Assembly: GCA_910574285.1 (NCBI GenBank)
Contig: CAJTAL010000015.1
Coordinates: 36,979-100,978, forward strand
Direction of reading: 5' to 3'
DNA: 64,000 nucleotides
Source of the DNA: Lachnospiraceae bacterium
GTDB lineage: Bacteria > Bacillota > Clostridia > Lachnospirales > Lachnospiraceae
The translations under genes and the position numbers were made by a program. The notes below the pieces were generated by a model, which was not told the origin of the DNA, ran no database searches, and worked only from the letters and a program-made list of their open reading frames with translations. Numbering within the stretch: the stretch's first letter is position 1; every line of letters starts with the position of its first letter. Of this stretch, positions 55,137-62,208 are shown piece after piece.

Positions 55137-55513
55137 TTTAATTATTCCCCAATCTGCCAGAATGCCAGGGATGCCTGCCTTGTTGGGCTGTGGTTTATCG
55201 GGGATATACAGCCGATGGAATCTATTTCCTGTTCATGAAATCAATTCATCCCCATTCTCATCAACACCCTTTGCAATGATTGTCGGATCATCCTCTGTTG
55301 AATCTTCCGCATACCTAAGATAATAAGACAGCCCCGTGCCATTCCCTCCCGTCCATATCATATCTTCATCAGAAAAAATATTATAGACTTTTGGTGTGCC
55401 TGCCACATTATTCACCTGCGCCGCAAAACTCTTTCCAGCCGCATTCTACTGCGCCTTTCTTGCTCCCTGCCATGCCGGATATCATGCTGTTCCTATTCCA
55501 TTAATATTCATTT
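55137..55513 (-). pseudogene. decayed array member (family 5)
   Basis: A ribosome site (GGAGG) and ATG (start MNINGIGTA) are followed by at least two or three frame changes. Pieces in successive frames read MISGMAGSKKGAVECGW, then SFAAQVNNVAGTPKVYNIF and YLRYAEDSTEDDPTIIAKG and GVDENGDELIS, then a further shifted piece up to about 55137. It is a broken relative of the array proteins. One fragment (55233..55415) stays open for 60 codons but lacks a ribosome site. Confidence 0.65.
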
Positions 55514-55547
55514 TTTCAAATCCTCCATTGTCATCAATTATTTTAAT

Positions 55548-55603
55548 GGCAGCCCCTCTGTCGGTCAGAGCCGCATCCGCTCCCTCGTAATAAGTCCGAG
55601 CGG
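55548..55603 (-). repeat. two-hairpin intergenic element R3
   Basis: A short stem (CTCTG/CAGAG) is followed by CCGCTC pairing with GAGCGG across CCTCGTAATAAGTCC. The core TAAGTCCGAGC and the CTGTCxxTCAG loop recur in R1 and R2. It lies between the family 5 remnant and the family 4 gene of copy A. Confidence 0.65.
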
Positions 55604-55742
55604 TTCATTGCCTTATAAACACATTTCACCTAACTTCCCCGGTCAAATCCCCTCCCCGCCTTCACCTCCTTCCCAATTATCCCCGGCAGGGGCGCATGGC
55701 CTTTGCGCCTCCGTCGAATAGGGTGTAAACAACACCGCCATC

Positions 55743-56318
55743 TCAAATCTGTATATCTACTCCCTTACTGCCTTTAGAATACAATGCATTTACACTGTCC
55801 TGAAAAATGGCATCGCCTGCAAAAATCTCATCCAGTATTTCATGTGAAATAGGTTGCCCTGCTGTCCAAGTAGGGTCTTTTTCCTTTACAGCCTGTGTTA
55901 CCCTTCCGGAAATTTCCAAATGAAGCTGGCTCAAAGTCCACGGTGCAGCACGGCGGGTACTTAAATCTAACGACTTCACATAGGAATGAATCTTGTCATA
56001 ATATGCATCTGTCTCAGCAGTATTATCACCGGACATTCCGCCATACTTGTAAAACGCCTTTTTAACATCATCATAAACGTGCCGTTTCATTTCATCTGAT
56101 ACATTGACAATCCGTTTCCAATCTGTTTTTCCTGTGATTCCCATGCCTTCAACTCCATAAGAATTTTTGAAATGTCCGGAACGCAGATCATCAATGGTAT
56201 TACCACAATAATTTCCTTTCGATGCACTGCTGCCGAAAAGCATATTAGTATTTGCCTTGCCTCCGTTCATCCTTGATAAAAGCTGCCAGATTCCCTGGCT
56301 GTTATTTCCTATACGCAT
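55743..56318 (-). CDS. array family 4 protein, copy A (DUF3879-like)
   Basis: A 191-residue soluble protein, paralogue of the copy-B protein at 52084..52644. Shared features are the 16-residue start, GHFKNSYGVEGMGIT, VSDEMKRHVYDDV, AFYKYGGMSGDN, APWTLSQLHLEI and ILDEIFA. The 3' portions differ most. It starts 19 bases after the stop of the family 3 gene and is the last intact gene of copy A before the degraded family 5 remnant. No known function. Confidence 0.75.
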   Translation of the reverse strand: MRIGNNSQGIWQLLSRMNGGKANTNMLFGSSASKGNYCGNTIDDLRSGHFKNSYGVEGMGITGKTDWKRIVNVSDEMKRHVYDDVKKAFYKYGGMSGDNTAETDAYYDKIHSYVKSLDLSTRRAAPWTLSQLHLEISGRVTQAVKEKDPTWTAGQPISHEILDEIFAGDAIFQDSVNALYSKGSKGVDIQI

Positions 56319-56337
56319 GATAAAATCCCTCCTACTT

Positions 56338-56962
56338 CTATATGGTCAAATCCAACTGTGCGCCTTTGCCTTCTTCCTGCACTCTTACAGGCTGGCTTGT
56401 TCCTGCCTTTATCTGTTCCATCAGTTTTTCCACGGATTCCGCCTTTGCCAGCTTCTTCTCCTTTAAGGCTTCTTCCTCTTTCTTCTTCGCGCGTTTTTCC
56501 GCTATCTGCTTCTGTACCTTTTCCTTATAGACCGTGCCGGGGTTCTCCATTGTGTCCTTGCTCCTGCCGACCATCCAGTAAGACACTTTCCCATTCTTGT
56601 CAATAAGGGCACCTGCGCTGAGTATCTCGTCATTGTTCTCCCTTGCGAACTTCTCAATCCGCTCCGAATTGCCGGACATTTCTGCAAAGACTTTCCCATA
56701 CTTCGCCGCTGCAGCCGGGTCTTTCGCCATCTTCTCCACAATACTGGAAGAAACCGCTATGTTGTTATACCCCCCTGCTCCCAAGCATATAGGCATCTTC
56801 CTGTTTTCCGTTTTTGAAATCCGCAACCGTTATGTTCACATCCGGGTATTTCTCTTTCAGACTATTCAGGTAAACCTGTGAATCTCCATTAAGGGAACTG
56901 CTCCCATTTGCCCTGTCTGCTGCATAAGTGTTCGTGTAATCCGTTACTCCTGAAATTGCCAT
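56338..56962 (-). pseudogene. array family 3 protein, copy A, frameshifted in a G6 tract (DUF6033-like)
   Basis: The N-terminal frame (start MAISGVTDYTNTYAADR, through YLNSLKEKYPDVNITVADF and AYMLGSRG) runs into a stop at 56765. The rest (GYNNIAVSSSIVEKMA to the end GAQLDLTI) is in the next frame. A run of six G on the minus strand (56770..56775) lies at the join; five G would give LGSRGYNNIA, restoring one frame of about 208 residues. The start is placed at 56962 (9 bases after AGGAGG). The layout (YxxLKEKYPDVN; YNNxAxS; coiled-coil tail) matches DUF6033-like proteins. Could be phase-variable, a fixed loss or a sequencing slip. Confidence 0.75.
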
Positions 56963-56993
56963 AATGATCATCCTCCTTCAAAAAATCTTACCT

Positions 56994-57048
56994 GCGGCCC
57001 CTCTGTCATTCAGGGCCGCCCATGCCCCCTTGCGGTAAGTCCGGGCAT
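56994..57048 (-). repeat. two-hairpin intergenic element R1
   Basis: GCGGCCC pairs with GGGCCGC across CTCTGTCATTCA, then ATGCCC pairs with GGGCAT across a loop with TTGCGGTAAGTCC. On the minus strand a TTTTTT run follows about 8 bases after the first stem. It lies between the family 2 and family 3 genes and shares its core with R2 and R3. Confidence 0.75.
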
Positions 57049-57056
57049 AATCTCCC

Positions 57057-57773
57057 TTACTTCAAAATGCCCGCCGCCTCATATGCGGCAATCGCAGAAC
57101 TCATGACCTCCGGCGTTCCCGCATAGATAACCTTGCCTGTTTGCGCTATACGGCTGGCAAAAAATCCTTCCATAGTCTGCCGCTTGTAAACTGTCTCCAT
57201 TTCCATTCTCCGCTTCTCTGCCGCTTTTTCGCTTTGTTCACGATACTTTTGTTTGCGTTTTGCTTTTTCCTCATCCTCAGCTTTCATCTGCGCCTCTATC
57301 TTAGCTTTCTTTTCCGGGGAAACATCACCGCAAACATAATAGTTTGCCGTACCATCCGGATGAATCACCACTCCATAGGACTGGATTTCAAACCCGCCTG
57401 CTGCCATCTGCGCTTTTACCATAGGCTGCGAGGCAAAAAAATCATCTATAATCTTTTCATAGTGGGCAGCCTTCTCCGGATTATTTGCCATCTCCTCTAA
57501 AATATTAGGAGCAATCGCTATATTGTTCATTCCGTATGTTCCCGTTCCCAATGCGTCCATGCTCCCCTGGTCACTTCCGACATCCCGCACCATAATAGGG
57601 CCATACTTCTGTTCCAGATATTTTTGGTATGCATCCACCTTCGATGTGTCCGCCGTTTCTCCCGTTTTCTGCAACTGTTCTGTAAAACTCGCCCCACTTG
57701 CCGATGTTTTCTGTGTCCTATTAGCGTACTGATATGCGTCCACTAAAGCTCCGTTTACTCCTGAAATACTCAT
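57057..57773 (-). CDS. array family 2 protein, copy A (DUF6033-like)
   Basis: A 238-residue soluble protein beginning MSISGVNGALVDAYQYA. The middle contains YGPIMVRDV, a MNNIAIAPNILEEMANNPEKAA block (matching family 3's YNNIAVSSSIVEKMA) and GTANYYVCG. A long charged coiled-coil (EKKAKIEAQMKAEDEEKAKRK...) follows, and it ends AAYEAAGILK, the same ending as family 1. The ATG at 57773 (after AGGAG) is chosen over one 7 codons upstream. No copy-B partner survives. Function unknown. Confidence 0.75.
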   Translation of the reverse strand: MSISGVNGALVDAYQYANRTQKTSASGASFTEQLQKTGETADTSKVDAYQKYLEQKYGPIMVRDVGSDQGSMDALGTGTYGMNNIAIAPNILEEMANNPEKAAHYEKIIDDFFASQPMVKAQMAAGGFEIQSYGVVIHPDGTANYYVCGDVSPEKKAKIEAQMKAEDEEKAKRKQKYREQSEKAAEKRRMEMETVYKRQTMEGFFASRIAQTGKVIYAGTPEVMSSAIAAYEAAGILK

Positions 57774-57809
57774 AAATAATTCTGCTCCTTCCAAAACATA
57801 TTTGTATCA

Positions 57810-57861
57810 CAGTCCTTCTGTCATTCAGGGCTGAATCCGCTCCCTTGCAATAAGTCCGAGC
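57810..57861 (-). repeat. two-hairpin intergenic element R2
   Basis: CAGTCCT pairs with AGGGCTG, then GCTC pairs with GAGC across CCTTGCAATAAGTCC. The shared core TGTCATTCAGGGC and TAAGTCCGAGC link it to R1 and R3. It lies between the family 1 and family 2 genes. Confidence 0.7.
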
Positions 57862-57871
57862 AACTATTTCC

Positions 57872-58654
57872 TTACTTCAAAATACCTGCCGCCTCATATG
57901 CGGCAATCGAAACCGCCTTTTTGATTATACTGTCCTTATAATATCTCTCGTCTGCTTCCTGCTCCATCAGCCTGCGTTTCAGGGCGCTTTCCTCATTCAG
58001 ACGGACATATTCCTCACGCCTTTTTTTTGCCGCCTGCTCCGCCTCGAACTGGCGCTGTTCTTCTTCCGTAGGCCCGGATATGTTGCCGCCGCCCCCTGTC
58101 ACACGAAACTTTTCAATATCCCCATTTTCATCAAGCGAAATCAACCATGAACATACCCTGCCTGGTCTGACAGAGGTTGCTGTATATGTGGTTATAAAAT
58201 TTTCAACATTTGCCATTACCCTCTTAGCCAGTTCAGGATCATTCTTCATCCTTTCTTCTAATTCCGGCGGTACAATGATTGACTTTTGCCCTAATGTAGA
58301 ATTCCACCGAGACTGTACCTGCGGACTGGTTGCTTCCGGCTCGGCTCCTGTCGGCTTCCAGTTTACCGCAGATGTATCAGTATCATCCCGAAAGAATTTT
58401 TCAAGAGGGAAATCGTTCCTGTCCCATGCTCCCTGCGATATTGCCGAACCGTCCATTACATGGTAGTACGCTCCGGGATACCTCGCCTGCCACATATCCT
58501 TAAAACTCATTCCCGATACATCCGACTGCCCCGCCGCCTTTGCCGCCACAAGCTCCGCAAAACTCACGCCTCCACTCTTACCAGCCGCTACATTCTTCCG
58601 GTACTGCTCCGCCAGATAGTACCCTCCCAATTTACCTGTCACTCCGAAATCCAT
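57872..58654 (-). CDS. array family 1 protein, copy A
   Basis: A 260-residue protein starting MDFGVTGKLGGYYLAEQYRK. Its first 200 residues match the copy-B protein (YPGAYYHVMD, NWKPTGAEP, IVPPELEERMKNDPELA). The C-terminal part is a charged coiled-coil (QAAKKRREEYVRLNEESALKRRLMEQ) followed by a short tail ending AAYEAAGILK, identical to that of family 2. No signal peptide. The ATG at 58654 follows an AGGAG site and lies inside the end of the kinase remnant (23-base overlap), matching the copy-B layout. Function unknown. Confidence 0.75.
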   Translation of the reverse strand: MDFGVTGKLGGYYLAEQYRKNVAAGKSGGVSFAELVAAKAAGQSDVSGMSFKDMWQARYPGAYYHVMDGSAISQGAWDRNDFPLEKFFRDDTDTSAVNWKPTGAEPEATSPQVQSRWNSTLGQKSIIVPPELEERMKNDPELAKRVMANVENFITTYTATSVRPGRVCSWLISLDENGDIEKFRVTGGGGNISGPTEEEQRQFEAEQAAKKRREEYVRLNEESALKRRLMEQEADERYYKDSIIKKAVSIAAYEAAGILK

Positions 58655-58726
58655 CTTCCTCTCTCCTTTCATTTTTCATCATCACCGACAGGATGAACAC
58701 CCTGCCGTTTACCTTAAAATCCAATG
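58632..58726 (-). pseudogene. C-terminal remnant of the copy-A GHKL kinase
   Basis: The minus strand encodes LDFKVNGRVFILSVMMKN and the rest of the kinase tail, ending TAA at 58632, nearly identical to the end of the intact kinase at 53363. Homology ends at base 58726, where the IS element begins. About 400 codons have been lost. It shows that copy A once had its own kinase. Confidence 0.85.
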
Positions 58727-60457
58727 TTAACAACCTAACTCAAGCAACTACAACATATTGTGTTTTTCTTTTAATTGGCACGGGGTTCCCTGTGCCTTTC
58801 TTCATTCAAGACCACTATCTCAATTAAAATATTGCACAAATTTTTCGTCGAAAAATCAGCAGATTTACTATTGACAAAATCGCCCCAAAATGCGGCGCAG
58901 CCCTTGTTTATATCACTTTTTTGAAGGGAGCTGCTTCGTATGAAATTAATTCAAATCTTAGCTGATATTATCTGTAACACATTACTTGATCCATATGTCC
59001 TTGAACAAGCCCGAAACAGAAAAGGGGCTTTTACTCGCAATTGTGGGAAACTTCCCTACTGGACATTGATCAAATTGTTATTAAGAAATTCCAAGAAAAC
59101 CATCTCTGCATCTCTTGATGAATTCTTTACCGAATTGCGGTACCTGTCTGGGGCTTCCATCTCTGATACTGTGAAATGTTCCCAACAGGCTTTCAGCAAG
59201 GCACGCTCCGGCATTGACCATTCTATTTTCAAAGAATGCTTCGAACGTGTACTTGACTTCCTTTGCAGCAGGGATTCCCTGGATTTCCATTCTCGTTTCA
59301 TGGGTGTATGGGGACGGCAGATCATCGCTGTTGACGGCTCTAAAATACCTCTTCCTAACCGTAAGACTCTTCTCGATAAATACGGCAGTATAGGGAGAGG
59401 TTCCAGCTCTCCCACTGCCATTGCCAGTGTTGCTTTCGATGTACTGAATCACCGCATCCTTGATGCACAGCTCGAACCCATGAGCATCGGTGAACGTACC
59501 CTTGCCATAAGGCATATGCAAAATATAAAAAGCAAAGCACGGACAAATCTATTATACACCATATTTGTCTTCGATAGGGGATATGCTTCAAAAAATTTAT
59601 TTTCTTTTATCGAAGATTCCTTACATGCCAGGTATCTGTTCCGGTTAAGGTCTAAATTTAACACAGATATCGATGCACTGCCTGCTCCAATGGACCGAAA
59701 CGGGATCAGTGACCATATTTTCTTCCTGGATGGCAGGAAAGTACGCATCCTTAAATTTTGTCTCCCAAGCGGAACTCCGGAAACGTTGATCACAAATGAT
59801 TTTGACCTTGCCAAAGGACTGTTCCGCCAGTGTTACTTCCTAAGATGGTCGGTGGAAGAGAATTACAAGCTTGTCAAAGAAAAGATCGGACTCACCAATT
59901 TCAGGGGCTATTCTGAGAACTCTGTTCTCCAGGAATTCTGGATATCGGTATTACTTGCAAACCTGGCTCTTGCTATAAAGAGAGAGACAGACGGCATTAT
60001 TGACCGTACCATAAACCAGAAAAGGAATCAGAACAAATATATGACAAACATGAATGAGCTTGTCGGATGTCTGAGCCGCCATATAGGGGAATATATGGAT
60101 GCTGATACAGATACGGAAAAGTGTGGCATCATCCGCTGCATATTTGATTTTGCCATATCACACCGGGTGCGGGATAAAAAGGGCAGCGGGGAATCAAATC
60201 CACGAACAACTCCAAGGAAAGTCAAACATCATTACAATAACAAGACTACACACTAATACCATTTCAGAAAGGTGGTGATGCCAACTTCTTTACATTCTAC
60301 AATATAACCACTATATGAAAAAACATCTGATAGCACCAAGGGGGAAGTCCGCCCTTTTTTAGTGTATTTTTATCATTCCTATCATCTATTATTGTTGGTT
60401 CAATGGCTTAATCCTGTTGTAATGTCATACCACTACTAAGTTGTTAACATTGGATTT
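58717..60457 (+). mobile_element. IS4-family insertion element
   Basis: The element is bounded by an 18-base inverted repeat, AAATCCAATGTTAACAAC at 58717..58734 and its exact complement at 60440..60457, about 1741 bp overall. It carries one transposase gene. The first ten bases of the left repeat also match the kinase gene (see findings), so the exact left end may lie nearer 58727. No direct target duplication is visible. It separates the kinase remnant from the response-regulator fragment. Confidence 0.75.
58940..60256 (+). CDS. IS4-family transposase
   Basis: A 438-residue DDE transposase. The first catalytic Asp is in IIAVDGSKIPLP (about 138), the second in TIFVFDRGYASKNLF (about 210) and the Glu in the YREK-like EENYKLVKEKIGLTNFRGY (about 310). 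It has the beta-strand insert of IS4 elements. The gene is intact, with GGGAG before the ATG. It should move the element by cut-and-paste. Nothing suggests an accessory cargo gene. Confidence 0.88.
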   Translation: MKLIQILADIICNTLLDPYVLEQARNRKGAFTRNCGKLPYWTLIKLLLRNSKKTISASLDEFFTELRYLSGASISDTVKCSQQAFSKARSGIDHSIFKECFERVLDFLCSRDSLDFHSRFMGVWGRQIIAVDGSKIPLPNRKTLLDKYGSIGRGSSSPTAIASVAFDVLNHRILDAQLEPMSIGERTLAIRHMQNIKSKARTNLLYTIFVFDRGYASKNLFSFIEDSLHARYLFRLRSKFNTDIDALPAPMDRNGISDHIFFLDGRKVRILKFCLPSGTPETLITNDFDLAKGLFRQCYFLRWSVEENYKLVKEKIGLTNFRGYSENSVLQEFWISVLLANLALAIKRETDGIIDRTINQKRNQNKYMTNMNELVGCLSRHIGEYMDADTDTEKCGIIRCIFDFAISHRVRDKKGSGESNPRTTPRKVKHHYNNKTTH

Positions 60458-60689
60458 AGAATTTAAAATTTTAATTTTCCTTGCAGAACAACCTGGCCGT
60501 GTATTCACATACCAGCAAATCTATGAAGCAGTATGGGGAGAAGAATATGCTTATGAAAAAAGAATCATCATGTCCCATCTCCGCCATATCAGGCAAAAGC
60601 TGGAATCAGAGGGAGACTCCTTTGACTACATAGAAAACATCAAGGGAGTAGGATACCGATTTAAAAAACTAATGACCGACAGTTCTTAG
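60441..60689 (+). pseudogene. OmpR-type winged-helix fragment of a response regulator
   Basis: An 82-codon frame that runs from inside the IS end, read as the DNA-binding C-terminus of an OmpR/PhoB regulator (EFKILIFLAEQPGRVFTYQQ, IYEAVWGEEYAY, MSHLRHIRQKLE, IKGVGYRF). The receiver domain is missing, removed by the IS insertion. Any start would be a TTG in the IS end. It is probably the remains of the regulator that worked with a kinase of this locus. Confidence 0.75.
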
Positions 60690-60698
60690 GGCTGCTGG

Positions 60699-60813
60699 TC
60701 ATTGCTCTGTTCTGCCAAGGAGATAGTCTGCGCTGACTTTGAAATAATCTGCAATCACAGCAATCTCATAATCTGGGACAAACCGCTCCCCTTTTTCGAT
60801 TCTTAATCTGCCG
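60699..60813 (-). pseudogene. XRE regulator C-terminal fragment
   Basis: The minus strand encodes GRLRIEKGERFVPDYEIAVI and ADYFKVSADYLLGRTEQ then a stop, the typical end of Cro/CI-type helix-turn-helix domains. The N-terminal half is gone; the sequence switches abruptly to a sortase fragment at 60814. Confidence 0.7.
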
Positions 60814-60863
60814 GAAATTGATTTTGACGGGCTTCGGGCAATCAATAAGGATATTGTGGCATG
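60814..60863 (+). repeat. direct repeat left of vapBC (sortase gene fragment)
   Basis: Fifty bases match 61811..61860 in 46 positions. In the right copy this sequence encodes the sortase segment [17 protein letters not shown]. The two copies bracket the vapBC module. Confidence 0.8.
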
Positions 60864-60878
60864 ATATGCTTGTGCTCC

Positions 60879-60907
60879 TTGACATAGTATATATCATGAT
60901 ATATATT
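60879..60907 (+). promoter_or_regulatory. vapBC promoter with internal palindrome operator
   Basis: TTGACA (60879..60884), a 17-base spacer and TATATT (60902..60907) make a strong promoter. The palindrome TATATATCATGATATATA (60889..60906) covers the spacer and -10 box, a natural site for VapB or VapBC autorepression. AGGAGG follows at 60916..60921. Confidence 0.75.
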
Positions 60908-60930
60908 AAAAGCATAGGAGGTGTATTGCT

Positions 60931-61161
60931 ATGATGACTGCGAAGTTATTTGAAAATGGCAGGAGCCAGGCGGTCCGATTGCCAAAGGAGTGCCGTTTTT
61001 CCGGAAATGAAGTGGCAGTCAGCAAGATGGGGGATATTGTCATCTTGATGCCAAAGGACAACAAGTGGTCCGGATTTCTGAACAGCCTTGAACTCTTTTC
61101 GGATGATTTTATGTCCGACGGCCGGGAACAGCCTACCGTGCAGGAGCGAGAATCGTTATGA
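60931..61161 (+). CDS. vapB: VapB-type antitoxin (AbrB/SpoVT fold)
   Basis: A 76-residue protein. The first 45 residues form a swapped-hairpin AbrB domain (KLFENGRSQAVRLPKECRFS, then EVAVSKMGDIVILMPK). The charged C-terminal tail (LNSLELFSDDFMSDG) is the part that blocks the toxin. It probably also represses its own promoter at the palindrome just upstream. Its stop overlaps the vapC start by 4 bases. Confidence 0.9.
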   Translation: MMTAKLFENGRSQAVRLPKECRFSGNEVAVSKMGDIVILMPKDNKWSGFLNSLELFSDDFMSDGREQPTVQERESL

Positions 61162-61562
61162 AATATATGTTGGATACGAATATTTGCATTTATACGATCA
61201 AACAGAAGCCAGAGGCAGTGATCAAGAATTTTCAGAAGCGCGACCCGAATGAAATATGCATCTCTGCAATTACTTACGCGGAACTGATGCATGGTGTTGA
61301 GAAGAGCCAGGCCAGAGAAAGAAACCGTGTGGCCCTTACCATGTTCCTTTCCGCCATTTCCATTCTGGAATTTGATAACTATGCGGCAGAGGAATACGGC
61401 AGGGTCAGGGCAGAACTTGAAAGAAAAGGGACTCCGATCGGTTCGATGGATATGTTGATTGCCGGACATGCAAGATTGGAAGGCTTGATTCTGGTCACAA
61501 ATAATACCAGAGAGTTCTTCCGGGTGCAAAATCTGGAAGTGGAGGACTGGACAATCGAATGA
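61158..61562 (+). CDS. vapC: VapC-type PIN-domain toxin
   Basis: A 134-residue PIN ribonuclease. Acidic active-site residues are visible: D in YMLDTNICIYTI (about 6), E in ISAITYAELMHGVEK, D in GSMDMLIAGHA and the late TNNTREF. It cuts RNA (usually tRNA) when released from VapB. Full length and with intact motifs. A complete, probably working pair with the upstream antitoxin. Confidence 0.92.
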   Translation: MKYMLDTNICIYTIKQKPEAVIKNFQKRDPNEICISAITYAELMHGVEKSQARERNRVALTMFLSAISILEFDNYAAEEYGRVRAELERKGTPIGSMDMLIAGHARLEGLILVTNNTREFFRVQNLEVEDWTIE

Positions 61563-61627
61563 GGCGCGGAAGAATGCGCTGGGAAATACTCTGCTTTTGG
61601 CGCGGCTGTCTAAAAAGTCTTTAATAA

Positions 61628-62074
61628 TATTGTTATAAAAAGCATTATTTTCTGGCAGCAGGCGGATATCTGTTTCAGGTGTGGGAGGATTACCATGAAG
61701 CATCTGCCGGGTATCAGAAACTAAAGAAATTTATCATAGAGAAGCCAGAGGTGGAGAAAGAGACGGAAGGACGACCGGAAAATCAGGAAGAACCGGAAGA
61801 GAATCTGACAGAAATAGATTTTGACGGGCTTCGGGCGATTAATAAGGATATCGTGGCATGGATACGGATTCCGGGAATCGGGGTGGATTACCCGGTGGTG
61901 CAGGGAATGGACAATGAGCATTATTTGCATTATACCTTTGACGGGAAAGCGAATAAGGCAGGCAGTATGCAGGAAGAAAGGCAAGAATTACTGGAAGAGA
62001 TCGTATTATCTACTTGTAGTTCATCTTCTGATATGAGATTAATTTTAAGAATGTCAATTGTAGATATCAGTTAA
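61628..62074 (+). pseudogene. truncated class B sortase
   Basis: The frame covers the end of an N-terminal membrane helix ([19 protein letters not shown]), an acidic linker and the start of the sortase barrel ([20 protein letters not shown], then [20 protein letters not shown]). It leaves the family after KANKAGS and has no catalytic Cys or Arg. The 5' end (start and first part of the helix) is also missing. It overlaps the right direct repeat. Confidence 0.78.
61811..61860 (+). repeat. direct repeat right of vapBC
   Basis: Partner of the repeat at 60814..60863 (46 of 50 bases the same). It lies within the sortase pseudogene. Confidence 0.8.
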
Positions 62075-62208
62075 TAAACGGAAAGAAAAAAATCTTAACA
62101 AATTAAGTTAGGCCTTAAAAGAGTTAAAAAGAAGCGGAGAAGTATAACTTGAGGTAAGCATAAATATTTGATATGATGAACCGAAGAACAGACTATGGAG
62201 GTATATCA

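Noticed and set aside
52084..58726. Prophage explanation for the array of unknown genes
   Set aside because: No capsid, portal, terminase, tail or integrase genes, and the leading gene is a sensor kinase.
58717..60457. Direct target-site duplication at the IS ends
   Set aside because: Flanking bases match only in inverted sense; no direct repeat of normal length could be found.
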